From: Fidelibacterota bacterium
Lineage (GTDB): Bacteria > Fidelibacterota > JAANXI01
Reading direction: 5' to 3'
DNA: 15,500 bases
NCBI GenBank assembly: GCA_018263365.1
Contig: JAANXI010000027.1
Coordinates: 1-15,500, forward strand
Below, piece by piece: positions 6,485 through 11,895 of the stretch (position 1 is the stretch's first letter; every line of letters begins with the position of its first letter). A program made the translations under genes and the position numbers. Below the pieces are notes generated by a model. It did not search any database. It saw only the letters and a program-made list of their open reading frames with translations, and was not told the DNA's origin.

Positions 6485-6934
6485 GCTATTACACGTTGGA
6501 ACCCAACAAGCGAATTAATGAGTGCATGGAATGACTTCGATCGTCTGTTCAACCGGTTGACCCGGAATGTGGAGACCGATGGCGAATCGATGACCAACGT
6601 CGGAACCTGGCGTCCGGCCATCGATATCGACGAACGCGAGAAAGAATATGTTGTCTCCGCTGAAATTCCGGGCATCGACAAGGACGACATCAATATTTCC
6701 ATTAAGGATAATGTGCTGACGATTTCTGGTGAGAAGCCCTCTCCTGAGAATGATGAGTCACAGGCGCACTGCACCGAGCGGAACTTTGGTGATTTTCAGC
6801 GCTCGATCCGGTTCAACACAAAAATTGAACAGGATCGAATCAGCGCAGATTACCACAACGGTGTGTTAACTATTCGTCTGCCAAACTCCGAAGAAGCGGT
6901 GGAAAAAAATATACCGATTAGTTTTACCAACTAA
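6482..6934 (+). CDS. Small heat-shock protein, Hsp20 / alpha-crystallin family
   Basis: A 150-residue ATP-independent holdase that binds unfolding proteins as large oligomers in the cytoplasm. Residues 1-40 are the variable N-terminal arm (ITRWNPTSELMSAWNDFDRL). The alpha-crystallin domain runs from about WRPAIDIDE to the end, with AEIPGIDKDDINISI and the signature NGVLTIRLPN near the C-terminus. A short IPI motif (residues about 144-146) is the IxI tail that docks in the neighbouring subunit. AAAGGAGG seven bases before the ATG is a strong ribosome binding site. The gene stands alone with its own promoter, a leader that can hide the start site, and a terminator. Confidence 0.95.
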   Translation: MAITRWNPTSELMSAWNDFDRLFNRLTRNVETDGESMTNVGTWRPAIDIDEREKEYVVSAEIPGIDKDDINISIKDNVLTISGEKPSPENDESQAHCTERNFGDFQRSIRFNTKIEQDRISADYHNGVLTIRLPNSEEAVEKNIPISFTN

Positions 6935-6961
6935 CGAAACGGAAACTGAGGGTACCCAAAG

Positions 6962-6989
6962 AAGCCGGTCAGGGGAGGCCGGCTTTTTT
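6962..6989 (+). terminator. Rho-independent terminator of hsp20
   Basis: AAGCCGGTC (6962-6970) pairs with GGCCGGCTT (6977-6985) to give a 9-bp stem with one G-U pair and a 6-base loop, followed by TTTTTT ending at 6989. It lies 27 bases after the hsp20 stop. It abuts the stop of the convergent cold-shock gene (6988-6990) and may also slow transcription from that side, although the T stretch there is poor. Confidence 0.9.
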
Positions 6990-7227
6990 ATTCGTCGGAG
7001 TTCTTCGAACTGGCCTCGTATGGGTAGTTAAAGGAACCCGGGCGCCGTTTCTTTACATTGATGGCCTTTTTTCCTTTTTCCGTCTCTTCCACCTCAAAGG
7101 TCACTTCGTCTTCTTCTAGCAGATCCTCTTCGGTTTCTGACCAATGCACAAACAGATCTTCGCCTTTATACACGATAAAGCCGTATCCCTTTTGCGCATT
7201 GAACCATTTTACTCTTCCTTCAGCCAT
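6988..7227 (-). CDS. Cold-shock-domain (CspA-like) nucleic-acid-binding protein
   Basis: A 79-residue protein starting at ATG 7227. The OB-fold cold-shock domain takes up residues 1-56: EGRVKWFNAQKGYGFI holds RNP1 (KGYGFI, 13-18) and DLFVHWS (24-30) is RNP2, with Trp29 where Phe or Tyr is usual. The domain binds single-stranded RNA or DNA and commonly melts mRNA structure. The tail of about 23 residues is basic, then aromatic and polar (SFNYPYEASSKNSDE), longer than in CspA. An upstream in-frame ATG at 7272 would add 15 residues foreign to the family and has no well-placed ribosome binding site, so I use 7227; the AGGAAAAGG there is rather distant. The SlyD-like gene lies 66 bases upstream on the same strand, so the two probably form an operon. 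Confidence 0.9.
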   Translation of the reverse strand: MAEGRVKWFNAQKGYGFIVYKGEDLFVHWSETEEDLLEEDEVTFEVEETEKGKKAINVKKRRPGSFNYPYEASSKNSDE

Positions 7228-7293
7228 GGTACTGTCTTTACCTTTTCCTAAAACCGGTTGTATGCCGGTCATTCTCTTTTATGTGTTTATTGG

Positions 7294-7761
7294 TTACTCT
7301 GATTCCTGGTTGGTGTTGTAGTCGCCTTCCTCTGCTTCGCGTACTTCCTGAATAAAGACGTTAAACTTCAACTTTTTTCCTGCCAGCGGATGATTAAAGT
7401 CAATGGTCACCGATTCGTCTGACACGGCTTTTACTTTAACCACGCGTTCATCCTGATCCGGCACCTGTGCGACGAATTCCATGCCCGGCTTGATCTCCTC
7501 GCCTTCCGGAAATTTATCCCGGGGCACTTCTGTTACGGCTTCTTCGTCGTATTCGCCGTACGCATCTCTGGCCTTCAGCGTGACTGTTTTTTCATCGCCC
7601 ACGGATAATCCTTCAAGCGCTTCTTCCAGTGCAGGCAGAATCTTGCCTTCGCCAAAGACAAATTCAAGCGGACCTCGCTCGTCGGACGAATCTACCTGTT
7701 CACCATCCGTTGTTTGTACATTATAATCCAATGCAACAAATTTATTCGGACCTATTTCCAC
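7294..7761 (-). CDS. FKBP-type peptidyl-prolyl isomerase, SlyD-like
   Basis: A 155-residue cis-trans prolyl isomerase and chaperone. The FKBP half-domain is split by an insert-in-flap domain: FVALDYNVQTTDGEQVDSS, GPLEFVFGEGKILPALEEAL and GLSVGDEKTV open it, the flap region (about 65-125) holds DAYGEYDEEAV, and VTIDFNHPLAGKKLKFNVFI closes it, as in SlyD. The histidine/cysteine-rich metal tail of E. coli SlyD is absent; this tail is short and acidic. I choose GTG 7761 because AGGGAGG lies five bases before it. The ATG at 7788 has no ribosome binding site and adds nine non-conserved residues. It leads the cold-shock gene. Confidence 0.9.
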   Translation of the reverse strand: MEIGPNKFVALDYNVQTTDGEQVDSSDERGPLEFVFGEGKILPALEEALEGLSVGDEKTVTLKARDAYGEYDEEAVTEVPRDKFPEGEEIKPGMEFVAQVPDQDERVVKVKAVSDESVTIDFNHPLAGKKLKFNVFIQEVREAEEGDYNTNQESE

Positions 7762-8079
7762 GTTAGCCTCCCTCGGCTTTTCAAACATTTCAAATTATCA
7801 AACAAAATTCTCTGTCAACCTATCGATAAATCGATAAAACGTCAGGACAAAATGATAAACCTGTCTTGACACCCAAATTGTAGTTACAGGAAAATGACTA
7901 TCTTATATAACCGTAGTCGAATCTTAGTTGTTCCCGAAGAACACTCCCCTTATTGAAATCGAAATTACCTAATCGAAAAAATAGTGTCAAGACGTTAAAC
8001 GTGTTTTTTTAAAACGAGACGATATCCGGCTTAAGACACCTAATACTGAGTAAATTCTCCCCCACAAGAATTTCGGCAT
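7762..8079. other. AT-rich intergenic region with repeats, no gene seen
   Basis: This 318-base stretch contains no convincing reading frame. It holds a tandem ATCGATAA pair (7822-7829 and 7830-7837); GTCTTGACAC (7863-7872) with its exact inverted copy GTGTCAAGAC (7984-7993); a TGTCAA at 7813-7818 close upstream of the SlyD-like gene; and a small TGTTC/GAACA hairpin that reads C-UUCG-G on the minus strand (about 7930-7945). The SlyD promoter should be here, but no pair of boxes has normal spacing. A non-coding RNA cannot be excluded. Confidence 0.4.
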
Positions 8080-8767
8080 TTATGTCCGCGGCTGTCGAAA
8101 GGATTGATCCACGTGAACAGGCAACGGGGTGAATGGTACCGGGGGCAGTAAATGTACACCCAACCCGTCCTTAATGATTTGTTTTAACCACCGCTTGCGC
8201 AGTTCCATCTCTCCTTCGACCAAAAGGTGTGCGGTAAACCGTTCCGCCAGATGATTCCGGGTGATTATCCGCTTCATCCATTGATAATCTCTGGGCTCTT
8301 CCAGCTGAAACAGAATCTCACCGTCTTCGCTGAGATAATTCAGATTGGCCCAGTAATTGAGATTCACGTTTCCCTGACTTGGCGTCACAGGCATCAGAAC
8401 TATATTGGTCCGCGGATCAACCCGGGAAATGTCCGTCTGATTGTTAACAGGCAGAATCACCCGGTTCTCGATATCACTCAACAACGAGGTAAGAAGCGGA
8501 TAAACCGCCAGCTGGGAGAGCGGATCTCCGGCCCGGAGGATCTCTCCCTGCGCGCTGAACGTCACCGCATGAACCTGAATGATGCTGAGCCGCTGAATCT
8601 GTTTTGCAAAGAGCGACGGTATCCGATAAAACGGCAGCGACAATCCCGGTCGCTTCGGCTCAACTTCTCTGCCGATATCCCGCAAATGTATCTGAAGCGA
8701 CGGACGCCCGGCATAGGCGCCCCCCCCACGAGAGGTTGCGCCACAATCCCGCAATATCAATGCTCAC
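8080..8767 (-). CDS. Hypothetical protein after ssb, frame broken at a G8 run
   Basis: I do not recognise this protein. As sequenced, the long frame can only start at TTG 8760, has no ribosome binding site and begins with the odd string MILRDCGATSRGGGAYAG. In another frame, GTG 8767 with GGGGAG 11 bases upstream gives VSIDIAGLWRNLSWGG and meets the eight-G run at 8727-8720 (C8 on the plus strand). Removing one G joins the two frames into 228 residues: ...LSWGGAYAGRPSLQIHLRD.... Left uncorrected, the GTG frame stops after about 35 codons. The body is soluble and mixed, with a basic WMKRIITRNHLAERF segment and a proline-rich C-terminus; there is no signal peptide. It follows ssb by about 80 bases on the same strand and probably shares its transcript. 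Confidence 0.6.
8720..8727 (-). repeat. Homopolymer G8 (C8 on plus strand) at the frame break
   Basis: Eight identical bases lie inside the start of the gene that follows ssb. A seven-base tract would restore one continuous frame. This is either an assembly or sequencing error, or a slippage site able to switch the gene on and off. Confidence 0.8.
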
Positions 8768-8846
8768 GCTTATGATGTCTCCCCGTCACTTCCCATCATT
8801 TGTACCACGATATTACTTCCGGCCAGTAAATGCAAGCCTTTCGGAG

Positions 8847-9275
8847 CTAGAACGGCAAATCATCCATCTCTTCATCTTCCGGTTCCGGGGCCGCTGATCC
8901 GCTCTGCTTTTTGGAGGCTTCGCCGCTGTCTCCACGTCCGCCAAGCAGGGTAATGGTTTCCGCCACAACTTCTGTGGTATAGCGTTTTACGCCGTTTTTA
9001 TCTTCCCAGTCCCGTGTTTGCAGGCGCCCCTCAATGTACAACATTGTTCCCTTGTCCACATACTGCTCGCAGAATTCCGCCTGCCCGCGCCATGTCACAA
9101 TCCGGTGCCATTCTGTCCGCTCCTGCCGATTGCCGTCGTTATCCTTCCAAAATTCGTTGGTGGCCACACTGAGGTTGGCCACAGCCGCACCGGAACTGGT
9201 ATACCGCACCTCCGGTTTCTGCCCTACATTTCCTACCAAAATAACCCGATTAGCACTATTGCGTGCGAATGCCAT
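8847..9275 (-). CDS. ssb: Single-stranded DNA-binding protein
   Basis: A 142-residue SSB that coats single-stranded DNA during replication, recombination and repair and recruits partners through its C-terminus. Residues 1 to about 108 are the OB fold: NRVILVGNVGQKPEVRYT, VANLSVATNEFW, EWHRIVTWRGQAEFCEQYV, KGTMLYIEGRLQTRDWED and YTTEVVAETITLLGG are family-typical strands in order. A flexible linker leads to the acidic tip DDLPF, the site that binds partner proteins. The ribosome binding site AAAGGAGGT before ATG 9275 is very strong. It does not sit between rpsF and rpsR here; instead it heads a small unit with an unrecognised gene. Confidence 0.97.
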   Translation of the reverse strand: MAFARNSANRVILVGNVGQKPEVRYTSSGAAVANLSVATNEFWKDNDGNRQERTEWHRIVTWRGQAEFCEQYVDKGTMLYIEGRLQTRDWEDKNGVKRYTTEVVAETITLLGGRGDSGEASKKQSGSAAPEPEDEEMDDLPF

Positions 9276-9367
9276 ACGAACCTCCTTTAACCGATGATTT
9301 GTACTTTACATTTCTTAGAGCCAACTGAAACTACGATGATACCTCCGAATACTGCTCTCGCTCTTCA

Positions 9368-9396
9368 ATATTATTTATTTTATATATTATCCGCAA
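9368..9396 (-). promoter_or_regulatory. Probable ssb promoter
   Basis: On the minus strand, TTGCGG (9396-9391) and TAATAT (9373-9368) are separated by exactly 17 very AT-rich bases. Transcription would begin about 85 bases before the ssb ATG. The region also follows the end of the PNP-like gene, for which no strong terminator is visible. Confidence 0.45.
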
Positions 9397-9408
9397 GATA
9401 TTTTCTAT

Positions 9409-10143
9409 CTAAAATAGTTGTTCAATTGCCCGCTGAAAAATTCGGGTAATATCCGGCTCAGGTAATGATCCGTTTTCATCCCCCGGAGAATATATAATTG
9501 CGCCAAACTCCATATTGCCATGCCGCGCCACGATCGCTTCCGGTACCAGATGCACGGAGCAATAACAGTCGCCCACCTCTCGCAATGCCTTCTTTTCTGA
9601 CTCTGAGAGCTTTTCCGGCTCAGGGCGCGCCACCAGGATACCGTCCTGATTCCCCTCTCCTGTTATCCCGGCAAGCGATCTCCTGATCTCCTCCTGGTAG
9701 ATTTCTGTCATATCGGGAAATCGGGCGCCGAACGCCTCCGGATTCGGCCCGATTAGCGGGTTATCCCCCAACAGATTAATATGGTCGCGGATCACCACGA
9801 ATCCGGTGTTACCGGCCCTCAGCGGTCTCGCCGATCCGAATAAGAAACCCCGGGTTACTCCAAGTTGTTGCGCGATACGTACCGGGAGCGTCTTGTTTTT
9901 CAAATTCCGGGAAGGTGATCCGACGGCGACCAACACCCTTTTACCCCTCACCTGAAGGAGATGAATATTGAGATCAGAATATCGTTCAAGACCAGGAATG
10001 TGCTCAAAAGTGATTCGCTCCGAATGATCCAGGTGGTGTAATAGAAAGGAGAAATCAGGCGAAATAACCGTCAGCCCATCGATCGCCTTATGGGCAATAT
10101 CATGTTGGTGCAACAGTGATTTATCAGGTGCGGAAAGCGTCAA
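9409..10143 (-). CDS. Purine nucleoside phosphorylase homologue, apparently catalytically dead
   Basis: A 244-residue protein aligning along its length with trimeric purine nucleoside phosphorylase (about 270-290 residues), which splits nucleosides with phosphate. Core scaffold motifs are clear: IPGL (49-52), LPVRIAQQLGV (86-96), DHINLLGDNPLIGPN (120-134), FGARFPDMTEIY (138-149) and VPEAIVARH (200-208). The working residues are gone. The phosphate loop GSGLGG is ISPDFS, GRxHYYEG is GSPSRN, NAAGG is FGSARP, the FETPAE segment with its base-binding Glu is replaced by ARPEPEK, GMS is CSV, and the base-contacting ITN is IYS. The frame is intact, so this looks like a retained pseudoenzyme. It follows the DivIVA gene by 23 bases. 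The TTG start at 10143 has no ribosome binding site and is uncertain. Confidence 0.75.
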   Translation of the reverse strand: MTLSAPDKSLLHQHDIAHKAIDGLTVISPDFSFLLHHLDHSERITFEHIPGLERYSDLNIHLLQVRGKRVLVAVGSPSRNLKNKTLPVRIAQQLGVTRGFLFGSARPLRAGNTGFVVIRDHINLLGDNPLIGPNPEAFGARFPDMTEIYQEEIRRSLAGITGEGNQDGILVARPEPEKLSESEKKALREVGDCYCSVHLVPEAIVARHGNMEFGAIIYSPGDENGSLPEPDITRIFQRAIEQLF

Positions 10144-10166
10144 TGCAAATTACCGGGCTAGGAGGG

Positions 10167-10790
10167 TTAGTCTTCCTCATCGATGGTGAAATCAACGTCT
10201 TCCTCGATCTCGTCGGGCTCTTCTTCATCGATGTTTTTGTACAGTTCTTCGTCCAGCTCGCGCATCTCCTCCTTCATCTCTTCGGCGTCAAAATCTTCAT
10301 CTTCGCCTTCCATGTCATCAAAATCCATTTCCTCGATGTCCTCGACTTCATCCATAGCTTCCAGCAGCTCCAATTCCGATCGGAGCAAATTTTTAATTTT
10401 AACGATGAAGGTGTCGCGCTGAATTTTGAGCCGGGTGATCTCCTGCTGAATTTTGCTGGCCTCTTTGCGGGCGTTCTCCACAATGCGATCGGCGCGGGCC
10501 TCAGCGTCGGCAATAATCAACTTGGATTCTTTCCGGGTATTGGCCAGCGATTTATCGGACGTCTCCTTGGCAACTATCAATGCATTCTGCATCGATTTTT
10601 CAATCTGTCGGTACTCTTCCAGCTGTTTATCGTACTGGTTGACCTTCTGCTCCAGGGTGATCTTCTCCCGGTTGAGCGCCTCCATTTCGTCGGCCATCAT
10701 TTCCAGAAAATACCGCACCTCATCGGGATCGTACCCCCGAAAGGTCTTTTTAAACTCGTATTTTCGAATCTCAATAGGCGTGACTTTCAC
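10167..10790 (-). CDS. DivIVA-family coiled-coil protein with long acidic tail
   Basis: A 207-residue cytoplasmic scaffold. Residues 1-30 match the DivIVA membrane-binding head (PIEIRKYEFKKTFRGYDPDEV); Phe17 and Arg18 correspond to the residues that insert into curved membrane in the Bacillus protein. Residues about 30-145 are a coiled coil that follows Bacillus DivIVA closely (QNALIVAKET, ESKLIIADAEARADRI). Residues 146-207 are extraordinarily acidic, with 37 Asp or Glu in 62, and have no match in the Bacillus protein. The start is GTG 10790, preceded by AAGGGGGA at suitable spacing. It lies 14 bases after the YggT gene in the same operon. The family places growth or division machinery at poles and septa; its role in a Gram-negative-type cell is unclear. 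Confidence 0.9.
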   Translation of the reverse strand: MKVTPIEIRKYEFKKTFRGYDPDEVRYFLEMMADEMEALNREKITLEQKVNQYDKQLEEYRQIEKSMQNALIVAKETSDKSLANTRKESKLIIADAEARADRIVENARKEASKIQQEITRLKIQRDTFIVKIKNLLRSELELLEAMDEVEDIEEMDFDDMEGEDEDFDAEEMKEEMRELDEELYKNIDEEEPDEIEEDVDFTIDEED

Positions 10791-10804
10791 GAATTATTCC
10801 CCCT

Positions 10805-11122
10805 TCAGGCCCCTAAGGTTCTTCCCAGGTCAAATAACGATTTAATCAGAAAAAAATCGACAAAATATAACACCAGCATTGCGATCAACGGCGTAAAATC
10901 GAAGCCGGACGACCGCGCCATCTGTCGCAGTTGTGGCACATAACGGTGAAACAGGTTCAACAGCGGATCGGTAACGTTATATAACAAGATAACCAGTTGA
11001 TTGCTGCGGTCAACCGGTACCCAGGACAGAACGATGCGAATGATCAGTAGCCAGTAATAAATAGTGACGGCAATATGTAAAATTGTGGCAACAGCAGTCA
11101 CAAGATTTCCAATAAGAAACAT
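10805..11122 (-). CDS. YggT-family integral membrane protein
   Basis: A 105-residue membrane protein with two hydrophobic segments, about residues 5-35 and 76-98. The family pattern is clear: IIRIVLSWVP (27-36), VTDPLLNLFHRYVP (50-63) and DFTPLIAMLVLYF (75-87). E. coli YggT and Bacillus YlmG belong here. YlmG-type proteins are linked to envelope or division processes, and the biochemical role is not established. Its ATG overlaps the stop of the YggS gene by one base (TGATG), so the two are translationally coupled. Confidence 0.92.
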   Translation of the reverse strand: MFLIGNLVTAVATILHIAVTIYYWLLIIRIVLSWVPVDRSNQLVILLYNVTDPLLNLFHRYVPQLRQMARSSGFDFTPLIAMLVLYFVDFFLIKSLFDLGRTLGA

Positions 11123-11835
11123 CAGCGGCTCAGCCTTTCTCCAAAGATAGCGCGGCCGATCCGGACGTGGGTGGCGCCCTCCTCAACCGCGATTTCGTAA
11201 TCGTTCGTCATACCCATCGACAGTGACCCCAATTCAGCGTTCGGATAGTCATCCGTGTTCGTGTTTATCGATAATTCGCGCAGCCGTCGAAACGTCTCCC
11301 GAATTTTCTTTTCATCCTCCGTCAGTGGAGCCATAGTCATAAGCCCCTTGATCTTCAACCGGGGACACTCGTCGGCGACCAAGTCCATCAACGGCTTCAA
11401 CGCCTTAGGATCGATGCCGTATTTGCTTTGTTCGCCGGATGTGTTCACCTGGACAAATGTCGGAAACCACTCAATACCCAGTTTCTCCATTTGCTGCTGT
11501 AAGCGCCGGGCGAGCCGCTTGCTGTCCAGGCTATGGAGCTGGTCAAAGATTTCCAGTGCATCGCCTGCCTTGTTCCTCTGGAGATGGCCGATCATGTGCC
11601 AGGTAATCTCCTGATCCGTCAGCTGCGGTATTTTGTCTTCCGCCTCCTGCACCCGGCTCTCACCGAAGTGCCAGATGCCTGCCTCCATGATGGGATAAAA
11701 ATCCGCCGCCGGATGGGTTTTTCCCACGGCGATAATTGCCACGGAATCCGGGGAGCGGCCCGATTTTTCTGCCGCTCGGCCGATTTTTTCACGTACTTCC
11801 GCTACCCTATTTTTGGTCGCGACTGCCTCCGCCAT
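11122..11835 (-). CDS. YggS-family pyridoxal-phosphate homeostasis protein
   Basis: A 237-residue cytoplasmic PLP-binding protein with an alanine-racemase-like TIM barrel; the family keeps free PLP and some amino-acid pools in balance and shows no clear enzyme activity. Lys39 in IIAVGKTHP is the PLP-binding lysine (the usual context is AVSKT; Gly replaces Ser). Further family motifs are FGESRVQEAEDKI, WHMIGHLQRNKA, VNTSGEQSKYGI, KGLMTMAPL, LSMGMTNDYEIAVEEGATHV and the terminal RIGRAIFGERL. It heads the YggS-YggT-DivIVA-PNP-like operon. The ATG at 11835 has only a weak ribosome binding site. The upstream M6 gene ends 60 bases before and has no clear terminator, so some read-through is possible. 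Confidence 0.95.
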   Translation of the reverse strand: MAEAVATKNRVAEVREKIGRAAEKSGRSPDSVAIIAVGKTHPAADFYPIMEAGIWHFGESRVQEAEDKIPQLTDQEITWHMIGHLQRNKAGDALEIFDQLHSLDSKRLARRLQQQMEKLGIEWFPTFVQVNTSGEQSKYGIDPKALKPLMDLVADECPRLKIKGLMTMAPLTEDEKKIRETFRRLRELSINTNTDDYPNAELGSLSMGMTNDYEIAVEEGATHVRIGRAIFGERLSR

Positions 11836-11895
11836 AAGAAATCAAAATATCCGGTATCACCATCTGATGCAAGAAAAAAGCAATCCAGTAAAAAA

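Noticed and set aside
7866..7910. TTGACA followed by TATATAA on the plus strand as a promoter
   Set aside because: The two boxes are 32 bases apart, far from the usual 17, and no plus-strand gene follows.
7928..7946. TGTTC/GAACA hairpin as a terminator or LexA-type operator
   Set aside because: The stem is only five pairs with no T tract after it, and the arm order is the reverse of the GAAC-N4-GTTC box.
7993..8014. ACGT-TAA-ACGT followed by T7 as a terminator
   Set aside because: The stem is only four pairs and no gene reads into it from the plus strand.
8227..8775. 182-residue open frame on the plus strand opposite the gene after ssb
   Set aside because: The minus strand gives the more natural protein once the G8 tract is corrected. 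The plus frame has no ribosome binding site and is basic and irregular, though with an unrecognised partner gene this rejection is less certain than the others.
10116..10943. 275-residue hydrophobic open frame on the plus strand
   Set aside because: It is the complement of the acidic coiled-coil DivIVA gene; Glu and Asp codons read backwards give Phe, Leu, Ile and Val, which mimics a membrane protein.
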